The position numbers and the translations under genes were made by a program. This document shows, one piece after another, positions 36,548 to 45,390 of a stretch of DNA of 64,000 bases (its first letter is position 1; each line of letters starts with the position of its first letter). The stretch covers positions 1 to 64,000 of the forward strand of contig JADFUR010000020.1 of assembly GCA_015222055.1 (NCBI GenBank), read 5' to 3'. Under the pieces are notes generated by a model that had not been told where the DNA came from, made no database searches, and saw only the letters and a list, made by a program, of their open reading frames with translations. This DNA is from Bacteroidota bacterium. GTDB taxonomy: Bacteria; Bacteroidota; Bacteroidia; Bacteroidales; B39-G9.

Positions 36548-37246
36548 ATGAAAATAAAAATAATATTAAACACAATCATTCTTATTGCATTATTTTCATG
36601 CAATAATGCTAATTCGGAAATTATTAAACAAGAAAGAAACGTTGATCAGTTTTCAAAAATTGATTTAAGTATTGCTGCACATGTATATTTAAAGCAAGGA
36701 AATGAACAAAGTATTATTATTGAGGCAGACGATGATATTATTAATGAGATTAAGACTGTTGTAAATAACAATACATTAGTAATTAAAATTGAAAAATGGA
36801 TGTTGCATTATAAAAATGTAAATGTTTATATTACTACTCCAAATGTTGATGGTTTAAATGTATCAGGTTCAGGTAAAATTGAAGCACTAACACCTTTAAA
36901 TACCTCAACTCTTCAGCTTGACGTAAGCGGTAGCGGTAAAATTTTCATAACTGAATTAAATGCAACAAATGTTTCTGCAGATGTTTCAGGTTCAGGTAGA
37001 ATAAACTTAAAAGGCAAATCTGAACTCAACAAACTAAGCTTTGATATTAGCGGATCTGGTAAAATTACTTGCACTGAACAGACAAAACATGTAACTGGAA
37101 GCATTAGCGGTTCAGGAACAGGTAATGTATATGCTACAAAAAAATTAGATATTGATATCTCAGGAAGTGGCAAAGTTTATTATAAAGGCAATCCTTTAAT
37201 AAATTGTGATATTAGTGGTTCAGGTAAAATTCTTGAAAATAAGTAA
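36548..37246 (+). CDS. GIN-domain (DUF2807) lipoprotein with SGSG repeats
   Basis: This 232-residue lipoprotein has lipobox LFSC at about residue 18. It is a head-GIN-domain protein: ERNVDQFSKIDLSIAAHVYLKQG is the typical opening. Seven copies of a [VI]-S-G-S-G-[KRT] turn follow at roughly 20-residue spacing from residue 104 to the end, consistent with a right-handed beta-solenoid. The family is common in Bacteroidota; its function is unsettled and it is often called a putative auto-transporter adhesin head. It sits alone and ends at a hairpin terminator. Confidence 0.88.
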   Translation: MKIKIILNTIILIALFSCNNANSEIIKQERNVDQFSKIDLSIAAHVYLKQGNEQSIIIEADDDIINEIKTVVNNNTLVIKIEKWMLHYKNVNVYITTPNVDGLNVSGSGKIEALTPLNTSTLQLDVSGSGKIFITELNATNVSADVSGSGRINLKGKSELNKLSFDISGSGKITCTEQTKHVTGSISGSGTGNVYATKKLDIDISGSGKVYYKGNPLINCDISGSGKILENK

Positions 37247-37283
37247 TATCAACCCTTAAAGCATATCAAATTATATAATAAAA

Positions 37284-37316
37284 TATAATAGCCGGAATTA
37301 CGGCTATTATATTTTT
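37284..37316 (+). terminator. Terminator of the GIN-domain lipoprotein gene
   Basis: AATAGCCG (37287-37294) and CGGCTATT (37301-37308) form a stem with a 6-base loop, followed by ATATTTTT. It is about 40 bases past the stop. Confidence 0.75.
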
Positions 37317-37435
37317 ATACCAATAACTAATATATCATCAACTTTTTCATTTAAACCTTTTGATTCTCCTAAATTATTTTCTAAAACTTCACGCTACTCA
37401 GTCATTGTTTTATCATTTATATTAAGCAATAATTT
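37307..37435 (-). pseudogene. C-terminal remnant of a SpoIIE-type serine phosphatase gene
   Basis: The minus strand reads KLLLNINDKTMTE, then TAG (37394-37396), then REVLENNLGESKGLNEK and VDDILVIGIKI with a stop at 37307-37309. The pattern ...M-[ST]-x-Q-[KR]-x-x-[IL]-E-x-x...-Q/K-V-D-D-[IV]-L-V-I-G-[IV]-[KR]-I at the very end is characteristic of PP2C/SpoIIE phosphatases fused to sensor domains in Bacteroidota. The TAG replaces an expected Gln. Upstream the frame is broken by a TAA at once, and the rest of the gene is missing. Nothing else coding is seen in 37436-37643. Confidence 0.6.
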
Positions 37436-37584
37436 TTATGTAATCCCTTTTTATGTGAAGAATAAATACTAAACAATAAAAGTCAAAAGTCAATAGCTAA
37501 CAAGTTGACTTACTTATCAAAAAAATTAATATTAATAAACTTTTATTTAGATTAAAAAAGTTATGTGATATTTTCTTTTTTTTG

Positions 37585-37592
37585 TAATTTTG
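37585..37592 (+). promoter_or_regulatory. -7 promoter element of gapA
   Basis: TAATTTTG matches TAnnTTTG, about 50 bases upstream of the gapA start codon. A good -33 TTG is not evident. Confidence 0.5.
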
Positions 37593-37643
37593 CAAAACAG
37601 ATTAGAAGTAAATCTTTTTAATTAAATATAAAATAAAATTATT

Positions 37644-38648
37644 ATGTCTAAAATTAAAGTTGGAATAAACGGATTTGGTAGAATCGGAAGAAATGTATTT
37701 AAAATTGCATTAGATAATTCTGAAATTGAGATTATTGGAATAAATGATTTAACTAATACTAAAACTTTAGCACATTTATTAAAGTACGATTCAACACAAG
37801 GAAAATTTGATGGCACAGTAAAATATGACGATGATGGAATAATTGTAAATGGTAAAAAAATTATTGTTTGTGCAGAAAAAAATCCAATTAACATACCTTG
37901 GTCAGTAAATCCGGATTTAGTAGTTGAAGCAACTGGTATTTTCAGAGAAAAAGAAAGTCCAAAAGGAGGTTATGGCGACCACATAAAAAATGGTGCAAAA
38001 AAAGTTATACTTACGGTACCAGCCAAAGACCAAATTGACAACATGATTGTTTTAGGTGTAAACGACGACGAAATTAAAAAATCAGACGTTTGTGTATCAA
38101 ATGCATCATGCACAACCAATTGTTTAGCCCCAGTTGCAAAAGTGCTGAATGATAAATTTGGTATTGTAAACGGATTTATGACAACAATTCACTCATACAC
38201 AAACGACCAAGCAATATTAGATGGTCCTCATTCAGATTTAAGAAGAGGTCGCTCTGCTGCTGTATCTCAAATACCAACAACTACAGGTGCTGCCAGAGCC
38301 GTTGGTAAAGTTATTCCTGCTTTAAAAGGGAAATTAGACGGTATAGCTGTAAGAGTTCCAACCCCAACAGGTTCTTTAGTTGACTTAGTTGTTAATCTTG
38401 AAAAAGAAGCAACTGTTGAGGAAATAAACGCAGCAATGAAAGAAGCTGCAGAAGGTTCAATGAAAGGTGTTTTATCGTATACCGAAGACCCTATTGTTTC
38501 TGTTGACATTATTCACGATAGTCACTCTTCAATTTTTGATGCTCTTTCTACAATGGTTTTAGGAAAAACTGTAAAAATACTTACTTGGTACGACAACGAA
38601 TGGGGATATTCAAACAGAGTTGTTGACTTAATTTCAAAACTTTTCTAA
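37644..38648 (+). CDS. gapA: Glyceraldehyde-3-phosphate dehydrogenase, type I
   Basis: This glycolytic NAD-dependent enzyme converts glyceraldehyde-3-phosphate to 1,3-bisphosphoglycerate. The 334-residue protein is canonical: INGFGRIGRNVFKIAL (NAD-binding), HLLKYDSTQGKF, active-site SNASCTTNCLAPVAKVL with Cys at about residue 154, TTIHSYTNDQAILDGPHSDLRRGR (catalytic His), RVPTPTGSLVDLVV and WYDNEWGYSNRVVDLI. It has its own promoter and a strong terminator, so it is monocistronic. A second, divergent GAPDH is encoded at 48847-50091. Confidence 0.96.
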   Translation: MSKIKVGINGFGRIGRNVFKIALDNSEIEIIGINDLTNTKTLAHLLKYDSTQGKFDGTVKYDDDGIIVNGKKIIVCAEKNPINIPWSVNPDLVVEATGIFREKESPKGGYGDHIKNGAKKVILTVPAKDQIDNMIVLGVNDDEIKKSDVCVSNASCTTNCLAPVAKVLNDKFGIVNGFMTTIHSYTNDQAILDGPHSDLRRGRSAAVSQIPTTTGAARAVGKVIPALKGKLDGIAVRVPTPTGSLVDLVVNLEKEATVEEINAAMKEAAEGSMKGVLSYTEDPIVSVDIIHDSHSSIFDALSTMVLGKTVKILTWYDNEWGYSNRVVDLISKLF

Positions 38649-38668
38649 GTTTACGATAAAAAACTTCT

Positions 38669-38704
38669 ATAGCCTGAAGTTATCTTTAGGCTATTTTTTT
38701 TATT
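38669..38704 (+). terminator. Terminator of gapA
   Basis: TAGCCT (38670-38675) and AGGCTA (38688-38693) form the stem, followed by a run of eight T residues. It is 20 bases after the stop codon. Confidence 0.85.
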
Positions 38705-38733
38705 CAAACAAAATTTATTAAAATTTAAACATC

Positions 38734-40152
38734 TTGAGAAAAAAAAAACAATTACCTTTTTTCGAAAAAGTAGAAATTATAGATATTGGTGCTGAAGGAA
38801 AAGCAATTGCAAAAATAAACGACTTAATTGTTTTTATTCCATACGTTATCCCTGGAGATATTGTTGATATACAAATCAATAAAAAAAAGAAAAATTTTCT
38901 TGAGGGTTATGCTGTGAAATTTCATGAATATTCACCTGACAGGCAAGAAGCATTTTGTTCACATTTTGGAATTTGTGGTGGTTGCAAATGGCAAATACTG
39001 CCATATCAAGAGCAATTAAAATTTAAACAAAAACAAGTTGTTGATAATCTTGAAAGAATAGGAAAAATAAAATTAGAAGAAATTGGGGATATATTACCAT
39101 CGGAAAAAACAACTTATTATAGAAACAAATTAGAATATTCATTCTCAAATAAAAGATGGTTAACAAACGATGAAATTGATGATGAAGACAATGAATCAAA
39201 ACAAATGAATGCTTTGGGATTTCATATTCCTAAAAAATTTGATAAGATATTAAATATTGAGCATTGCTATCTGCAAAAAGAGCCCTCTAATAAAATTAGA
39301 CTTGCAGTAAAACAATATGCTCTTGATAATAATCTGTCATTTTTCGATTTAAGAAAACAAAACGGGTTTCTTCGCAATCTAATTATCAGAACATCAACTA
39401 CTAATGAATTAATGGTAATTGTTTCTTTCTATTATGAAGATGAAAAAGAACGAGAAAAATTATTAAACCATTTATCTGAAAATTTTGATGAGATAAGCTC
39501 ATTGATGTACGTGATAAACTCTAAACCTAATGATAGTATTACTGACCTTGATGTAAAACTCTTTAAAGGAAAAGATCACTTTTTTGAAGAAATGGAAAAT
39601 CTTAGATTTAAAATTGGTCCAAAATCATTTTATCAAACAAACTCTGAGCAAGCCTATAATTTATATAAAATTGTTAGAGAATTTGCCAACTTATGTGGTA
39701 AGGAAAATGTTTACGATTTATATACCGGCACTGGTACAATAGCTAATTTTATAGCTAAACAATCAAAAAAAGTAATTGGCATTGAATATATTGAAGAAGC
39801 TATTGAAGATGCAAAAATTAACTCTACAATAAACAATATTGATAACACTGAATTTTTTGCCGGCGATATAAAAGATATTCTATCACAAGAATTTATTGAT
39901 GAAAAAGGGAAACCGGATGTAATAATTATTGACCCCCCTCGAGCAGGAATGCACAAAAACGTAATAGAAAGTATTTTATATGCAATGCCTAAAAAAATTG
40001 TTTATGTAAGTTGTAACCCCGCAACACAAGCACGTGATATTAATTTATTATTAGAAAATTATTCGGTGAAAAAAATTCAGCCTGTTGATATGTTTCCTCA
40101 CACTCACCATGTTGAAAACGTAGCTTTATTAGAGCTTAAAACTCAAGGATAA
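38734..40152 (+). CDS. rlmD: 23S rRNA (uracil-C5)-methyltransferase, RlmD/RumA type
   Basis: This SAM-dependent RNA m5U methyltransferase is probably specific for U1939 or a related site of 23S rRNA. The 472-residue protein has an N-terminal TRAM domain (about residues 5-65, KVEIIDIGAEGKAIAKINDL), the iron-sulfur cluster motif CSHFGICGGCKW (about 75-86), and a SAM-binding region YDLYTGTGTIANFIA (about 328-342). The catalytic part has IIDPPRAGMHKNVIES and YVSCNPATQARDINLLL (nucleophilic Cys). The start is TTG 38734: no ATG is available upstream of the TRAM domain. Confidence 0.92.
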   Translation: MRKKKQLPFFEKVEIIDIGAEGKAIAKINDLIVFIPYVIPGDIVDIQINKKKKNFLEGYAVKFHEYSPDRQEAFCSHFGICGGCKWQILPYQEQLKFKQKQVVDNLERIGKIKLEEIGDILPSEKTTYYRNKLEYSFSNKRWLTNDEIDDEDNESKQMNALGFHIPKKFDKILNIEHCYLQKEPSNKIRLAVKQYALDNNLSFFDLRKQNGFLRNLIIRTSTTNELMVIVSFYYEDEKEREKLLNHLSENFDEISSLMYVINSKPNDSITDLDVKLFKGKDHFFEEMENLRFKIGPKSFYQTNSEQAYNLYKIVREFANLCGKENVYDLYTGTGTIANFIAKQSKKVIGIEYIEEAIEDAKINSTINNIDNTEFFAGDIKDILSQEFIDEKGKPDVIIIDPPRAGMHKNVIESILYAMPKKIVYVSCNPATQARDINLLLENYSVKKIQPVDMFPHTHHVENVALLELKTQG

Positions 40153-40202
40153 AGACATTAAATAATAACATTAGCATTCTTTTTTAATTTACAATAATTT
40201 TC

Positions 40203-40210
40203 TAAATTTG
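40203..40210 (+). promoter_or_regulatory. -7 promoter element of the Crp/Fnr regulator gene
   Basis: TAAATTTG matches TAnnTTTG, 50 bases upstream of the ATG. Confidence 0.45.
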
Positions 40211-40260
40211 TGTGTTTTTTAACATGAAATTAATTTCTATAAAAAATTAAACAAAGCCAA

Positions 40261-40962
40261 ATGAATCTTAATGATATTAACTGTAGTGAATACTTAAATG
40301 ATGAAAATAATATTTTTAATGTATTATCAACCAACGAAAAAAGCACTCTGCTAAACAATCACATCTTATCTTCTTATAAAAGAAACAATATAATTTTTAA
40401 AGAAGGCGAAATTCCAAATAGCATTCTTTTGTTGATTGAAGGAAAAGTTAAAATTTTAAAAAAAGGAATTGGTAGCAGAAGTCAAATACTTAGGATGACA
40501 AAACCTATAGATATTATTGGTTATAGGGCTTTACTCGCCGACGAACCATACATTTCTTCAGCTGTTGCCCTTGAAGATACAATAATTTTTGCTTTTGATA
40601 AAAACAAATTTAAAGAATTAATTCATAGCAATAATGATTTTGCTACAAATATAATCAAACTGCTTGCTTCAGAACTAGGATTCTCAAATAAAAAGATTGT
40701 AGCACTTACACAAAAACATATTAGAGGAAGACTAGCCGAAACCCTTCTGTTTTTAAAAAACACTTACGGATTTGATGAAGATAATTGCACCTTAAATATT
40801 TGTTTGTCGCGTGAAGATCTTGCCAACTTATCAAATATGACTACATCAAATGCAATACGCACTTTATCAACTTTTGCAAGCGAAGATGTAATATCTGTGA
40901 AAGGCAGAAAAATAAAAATAAAAAATTACAAAAAATTACAAAAAATTAATGACCTGGGATAA
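40261..40962 (+). CDS. Crp/Fnr-family transcriptional regulator
   Basis: This 233-residue DNA-binding regulator has an N-terminal cyclic-nucleotide-binding-type beta-roll (about residues 20-140: NIIFKEGEIPNSILLLIEGKVKI, IDIIGYRALLADEPYISSAVALED). A dimerisation helix follows, then a winged-helix domain (about 150-225) with LSREDLANLSNMTTSNAIRTLSTFASEDVI as recognition segment. No cluster-binding cysteines of the FNR type are arranged in the N-terminus, so oxygen sensing through an Fe-S cluster is unlikely. The effector and regulon are unknown. Confidence 0.88.
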   Translation: MNLNDINCSEYLNDENNIFNVLSTNEKSTLLNNHILSSYKRNNIIFKEGEIPNSILLLIEGKVKILKKGIGSRSQILRMTKPIDIIGYRALLADEPYISSAVALEDTIIFAFDKNKFKELIHSNNDFATNIIKLLASELGFSNKKIVALTQKHIRGRLAETLLFLKNTYGFDEDNCTLNICLSREDLANLSNMTTSNAIRTLSTFASEDVISVKGRKIKIKNYKKLQKINDLG

Positions 40963-41066
40963 TAATTTAATTAACAATTAATTACAGCATTTTAGTAAAT
41001 TTTGATATTGTTAAAATTTAGCCTTTATAAATTTATTAAAAAAGTATAAAAACAGTAATAAATTTA

Positions 41067-41074
41067 TATCTTTG
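41067..41074 (+). promoter_or_regulatory. -7 promoter element of the purH-mre operon
   Basis: TATCTTTG is an exact TAnnTTTG match, 56 bases before the purH ATG. It probably drives the whole purH-mreBCD-mrdA-rodA unit. Confidence 0.55.
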
Positions 41075-41130
41075 TACAACATAAATCACGCTAACGTAAA
41101 GACTTGATTAATTTTTCATGACCAAATAAG

Positions 41131-42654
41131 ATGACTTGTATAAAAAAAATAAAAACAGCATTAATTTCTGTATATAATAAAGAAAATCTTGCCCCGCTAA
41201 TAAAAAAATTAAACCAATTAAATATAAAAATTTATTCAACAGGAGGAACTCAAAAATTTATTGAGGACTTAGAAATAGATGTAACTTCCGTTGAAAGTCT
41301 TACTACATATCCTCCAATATTAGGAGGAAGAGTTAAAACATTACATCCTAAAATATTTGGTGGTATATTATCTCGTCGTTCTAATGAAAACGATAACAAT
41401 GAAATTAAAAATTACGATATACCTGAAATTGACTTAGTTATAGTTGATCTTTATCCCTTTAAAGAAACCATTGCATCAGGAGCTAAAGAAGAAGAAATTA
41501 TTGAAAAAATTGATATCGGAGGTATTTCATTAATAAGAGCTGCAGCCAAAAATTACACAGACGTTTTCACAATTAGTTCTCGCAATCAATACAAATTGCT
41601 TTTAGACATCTTAAATAAAAACAATGGTGAAACATCAATAGAAGAACGCAAAATTTTCGCCCGCCAAGCATTTAATATTTCTTCTGATTATGATACAACA
41701 ATTTTCAAATATTTCAACAATGAAAATCTAAATGTTTTTAAAGAAAGTATCACAAGTTCAACCACATTGAGATATGGAGAAAATCCACATCAGAAAGGTG
41801 TTTTCTTTGGAGAATTTGATAAACTTTTTGACAAGCTTAATGGAAAAGAAATATCATATAATAATTTACTTGATATAGATGCGGCTGTAAAATTAATAAA
41901 TGAATTTAAAGAAACTTCATTTGTTATTATGAAGCATAATAATGCATGTGGTGTTGCATCGCGCACAAAATTAATAGATGCATGGAAAGAAGCTTTATCG
42001 GGCGACCCTGTTTCTGCTTTTGGAGGCATCCTAATTACTAATTCAAAATTAGACAAAGAAACAGCTACAGAGATTAATAAATTATTTTTTGAAGTAATAA
42101 TTGCTCCTGATTACGAAAATGAAGCTTTTGAAATATTAAGACAAAACAAAAAAAGAATAATTCTTATTCAAAAAGAATTTAGTTCCCAAAAAAAACAATT
42201 CAAGTCTATTCTAAATGGAGTAATAGCACAAGATACCGACACAAAAATTGAAGAAGAAAAAGATCTTCGATTAATAAGCAACTCAAAGCCAACAAAAGAC
42301 AACATAATTGATTTAATATTTGCAAATAAAATCGTAAAACATTCAAAATCAAATTCAATAGTTCTTGCAAAAGACAAAAAACTTTTAGCAAGTGGAGTTG
42401 GACAAACTTCTCGCGTTGATGCGTTAAAACAAGCAATTAATAAAGCTAATTCTTTTGGCAACAATCTTGAAGGAGGAGTTATGGCTTCAGATGCATTTTT
42501 CCCTTTTGGAGATTCTGTAGAAATTGCTTATAATGCTGGCATAACATCTGTTATTCAACCAGGAGGTTCAATAAGAGATAAAGAATCTATTGATTTTTGC
42601 AATAATAATAACATGTCAATGGTATTTACTGGAATAAGGCATTTCAAACACTAA
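41131..42654 (+). CDS. purH: Bifunctional AICAR formyltransferase/IMP cyclohydrolase
   Basis: PurH catalyses the last two steps of de novo IMP synthesis. The 507-residue protein has the N-terminal MGS-like IMP cyclohydrolase domain (KTALISVYNKENLAPLIKKL, IKIYSTGGTQKF, GGRVKTLHPKIFGGIL) and the C-terminal formyltransferase domain (LRYGENPHQKG, VIMKHNNACGVASR with the Lys-His pair, DPVSAFGGIL, GGVMASDAFFPFGDSVE, IQPGGSIRDKE). It lies directly upstream of mreB, an order conserved in Bacteroidales. Confidence 0.96.
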   Translation: MTCIKKIKTALISVYNKENLAPLIKKLNQLNIKIYSTGGTQKFIEDLEIDVTSVESLTTYPPILGGRVKTLHPKIFGGILSRRSNENDNNEIKNYDIPEIDLVIVDLYPFKETIASGAKEEEIIEKIDIGGISLIRAAAKNYTDVFTISSRNQYKLLLDILNKNNGETSIEERKIFARQAFNISSDYDTTIFKYFNNENLNVFKESITSSTTLRYGENPHQKGVFFGEFDKLFDKLNGKEISYNNLLDIDAAVKLINEFKETSFVIMKHNNACGVASRTKLIDAWKEALSGDPVSAFGGILITNSKLDKETATEINKLFFEVIIAPDYENEAFEILRQNKKRIILIQKEFSSQKKQFKSILNGVIAQDTDTKIEEEKDLRLISNSKPTKDNIIDLIFANKIVKHSKSNSIVLAKDKKLLASGVGQTSRVDALKQAINKANSFGNNLEGGVMASDAFFPFGDSVEIAYNAGITSVIQPGGSIRDKESIDFCNNNNMSMVFTGIRHFKH

Positions 42655-42674
42655 TTTTTAATTAAAAAAAATAG

Positions 42675-43697
42675 ATGGGATTTTTTTCATTTTTAACACA
42701 AGAAATTGCAGTCGATTTAGGAACAGCTAATACAATTATAATCAATAAGGATAAAATTGTTGTGGATGAGCCTTCAATTGTTGCTATAGATCAGAACACA
42801 AAAAAAGTAATTGCTGTAGGTGGTAGAGCACGACAGATGCAGGGAAAAACACCCGACTATATAAAAACAATACGTCCTCTTCGTGATGGTGTAATTGCAG
42901 ATTTTAATGCAGCGGAGCAAATGATTCGTGGCATGATTAAAATGATTGATAATAAACCAAGGCTATTTTCTCCTGCACTTAAAATTGTTGTATGTATTCC
43001 ATCAGGTAGCACCGAAGTAGAATTACGTGCTGTAAGAGATTCTTCCGAGCATGCCGGCGGTAGAGAAGTTTATCTTATCTACGAACCAATGGCTGCTGCT
43101 TTAGGATTAGGCATTGATGTAGAAGCTCCTGAAGGAAATATGGTTGTTGATATAGGTGGTGGTACAACAGAAATTGCAGTTATATCATTAGGCGGTATTG
43201 TTAGCAATAAATCTATCCGTATTGCAGGAGATGATTTCACTGCTGATATTAAAGAATATATGAGACATCAACATAATATAAAAATTGGCGAACGAACAGC
43301 AGAGAACATTAAAACAAATGTTGGTTCTGCATTAACAGATATTGATGATGCTCCATCTGATTTTATTGTAAGCGGTCCTCATCAAATGACGGCTCTCCCA
43401 ATTGAAATTCCTGTTTCATATCAAGAAATCGCACATTGTTTAGATAGATCCCTTAATAAAGTTGAAGCAGCTATCTTATCAGCTCTTGAGCAAACACCTC
43501 CTGAATTATATTCTGACGTATTAAAAAACGGTATATATCTTACTGGCGGTGGTGCATTGCTTAGAGGTTTAGATAAAAGACTTAGCGAAAAAACTAAAAT
43601 AAAATTTCATGTTGCCGAAGATCCTCTTCATGCTGTTGCAAGAGGCACAGGTATTGCTCTAAAAAATGTTGATAAATTCCCATTTTTAATGAGATAA
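42675..43697 (+). CDS. mreB: Rod shape-determining protein MreB
   Basis: This actin-like cytoskeletal ATPase organises cell-wall elongation at the inner membrane. The 340-residue protein shows the actin-fold signatures IAVDLGTANTII (phosphate 1, residues 10-21), YEPMAAALGLGID, GNMVVDIGGGTTEIAVISLGG (phosphate 2) and GIYLTGGGALLRGLDKRL (adenosine motif). It is the first of the mreBCD-mrdA-rodA genes and follows purH by 20 bases. Confidence 0.97.
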   Translation: MGFFSFLTQEIAVDLGTANTIIINKDKIVVDEPSIVAIDQNTKKVIAVGGRARQMQGKTPDYIKTIRPLRDGVIADFNAAEQMIRGMIKMIDNKPRLFSPALKIVVCIPSGSTEVELRAVRDSSEHAGGREVYLIYEPMAAALGLGIDVEAPEGNMVVDIGGGTTEIAVISLGGIVSNKSIRIAGDDFTADIKEYMRHQHNIKIGERTAENIKTNVGSALTDIDDAPSDFIVSGPHQMTALPIEIPVSYQEIAHCLDRSLNKVEAAILSALEQTPPELYSDVLKNGIYLTGGGALLRGLDKRLSEKTKIKFHVAEDPLHAVARGTGIALKNVDKFPFLMR

Positions 43698-43894
43698 TAT
43701 AAGAAATTCTATCTTGCACACAATTTCTTAATCTTTTTATACTAACATCTTAATTTAAAAAGAATATATAACTGTATAAAAAAATTAAGAAATTAATTAA
43801 TTTTAAATCATATAATAAAAAATGCATTTTTAGTGACACTAAAAATTATAATTAGAAACTGCAAAAAAAATGTTTACATATTTTTACTTGATAA

Positions 43895-44725
43895 ATGAGG
43901 GCGTTAATTAATTTTTTTTTAAAACATTATTACTTTTTATTATTTCTTGCTTTTGAATTATTTTCAGTATTTCTTGTTATTGAAAATAATAATTATCAAA
44001 AATCTTCATTTCTAAACTCAGCTAATTTTATCTCTGGAAATATTTATAATGGTCTATCTAATTTTAATTCATATATTAATTTATATGAATTAAACGAAAA
44101 ATTATCTTCAGAAAACACTCAGCTTTACAATAGCTTAAAAACAACATATAAGTCAAACAAAATTTCTTTACTTGAAATTTACGATTCTACTTATTTTCAA
44201 CAATATGTTACTACATCAGCTCATGTTATTAACAATTCTGTGAATCGACAAAATAATTACTTAACGATAGATAAAGGCGAAAATCAAGGTGTATATCAAG
44301 AAATGGCAGTAACATCTCCAACAGGTATTGTCGGAATAGTTAAAAACGCATCAAATAATTTCGCATCTGTAATATCAATTTTAAACACTAATGTACATAT
44401 TAGTGCAATGATTAAAAAAAATGAATACTTTGGGTCATTAATTTGGGATGGGAAAAATTATAAAGAAATTACTTTAAAAGATATACCTAATCATGTTAAT
44501 ATAAATATTGGTGATACAATAATAACCAGTGGCTATTCATCAATATTTCCGAAAGGCAAATTAATTGGTGTAATATCTGATTTCGAACATGAAAAAGGAG
44601 GTAATTTTTATTTAATTACTGTAAAATTATCGACCGATTTTAAAAAGCTTTCTTATGTTTATGTAATAGGAAACTTGCTAAAGCAAGAACAAAAAGATTT
44701 AGAAAAAACATCTGAAAATGATTAA
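43895..44725 (+). CDS. mreC: Rod shape-determining protein MreC
   Basis: This 276-residue bitopic protein has a single N-terminal transmembrane helix (about residues 10-30), a short periplasmic coiled coil (ELNEKLSSENTQLYNSLK, about 66-85) and the MreC beta-domains (AHVINNSVNRQNNYLTIDKG, GIVGIVKNASNNFASVISIL, GDTIITSGYSSIFPKGKLIG). MreC scaffolds the elongasome in the periplasm. It overlaps mreD by 8 bases. Confidence 0.93.
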   Translation: MRALINFFLKHYYFLLFLAFELFSVFLVIENNNYQKSSFLNSANFISGNIYNGLSNFNSYINLYELNEKLSSENTQLYNSLKTTYKSNKISLLEIYDSTYFQQYVTTSAHVINNSVNRQNNYLTIDKGENQGVYQEMAVTSPTGIVGIVKNASNNFASVISILNTNVHISAMIKKNEYFGSLIWDGKNYKEITLKDIPNHVNINIGDTIITSGYSSIFPKGKLIGVISDFEHEKGGNFYLITVKLSTDFKKLSYVYVIGNLLKQEQKDLEKTSEND

Positions 44726-45224
44726 ACTTACATTAAGAAACATATGGCGATTTGCGATTTTAGTTTTTCTACAAATAATAATATTTAACAATATTCAATT
44801 TAGTGGATACATCAACCCATATTTTTATATAATATTCATAATATTGCTTCCTTTTGAAACACCGAAATGGATTTTAATGTTATCAGCCTTCTTATTAGGA
44901 TTTTCAATTGACATTTTATCAAACACTTTAGGAATGCATGCTTCTGCATGTGTATTTATGGCGTTCATACGACCGTTTGTTTTACAATACATATCACCCC
45001 GTGACGGATATGAAGCAAGCTCACTTCCACGTATTCATTACTATGGTTTCACATGGTTTCTTAAATATTCTGTAATATTAATCCTAGCACATCATCTTTT
45101 TCTATTTTATATTGAAGTTTTCACTTTTTCTGGGTTCTTTTATACTTTATCAAGAGCTTTGTTAAGTTCCTTATTTTCAATTATTATTGTTGTGTTTAGT
45201 CAATATATTGTCTATAGAAAGTAG
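44718..45224 (+). CDS. mreD: Rod shape-determining protein MreD
   Basis: This 168-residue inner-membrane protein has five predicted helices (such as FAILVFLQIIIFNNIQF and WILMLSAFLLGFSIDILSNTLGMHA, the latter carrying the conserved G-x-x-x-D-x-L-x-x-x-x-G-x-H pattern). The start codon overlaps the end of mreC, indicating translational coupling. MreD is a membrane partner of MreC in the elongasome. Confidence 0.9.
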   Translation: MIKLTLRNIWRFAILVFLQIIIFNNIQFSGYINPYFYIIFIILLPFETPKWILMLSAFLLGFSIDILSNTLGMHASACVFMAFIRPFVLQYISPRDGYEASSLPRIHYYGFTWFLKYSVILILAHHLFLFYIEVFTFSGFFYTLSRALLSSLFSIIIVVFSQYIVYRK

Positions 45225-45307
45225 TTTTGAGATTGTGAAATAGCTAAATTGTTAGACACTAATTTCTCAAAAAAAACACAAAAAATTATTATTAAATTGC
45301 TTTTTTT

Positions 45308-45352
45308 TAACTTTTAACTTTTGTCTTTTTACTTTTGTCTTTTGTCTTGTTA
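45308..45352 (+). repeat. Short tandem low-complexity repeat
   Basis: Iterations of (A)CTTTTGTCTTT between mreD and mrdA form a degenerate microsatellite. It splits the otherwise tight operon by 166 bases. Similar AAGTCAAAAGTC fragments occur near 37490. Confidence 0.6.
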
Positions 45353-45390
45353 TACTGTGAAATCTAAATTCTAAATTGTTCAATTACTAA

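Noticed and set aside
45308-45352. CRISPR-like or regulatory array between mreD and mrdA
   Set aside because: The units are short, degenerate and adjacent without spacers; this is simple low-complexity sequence.
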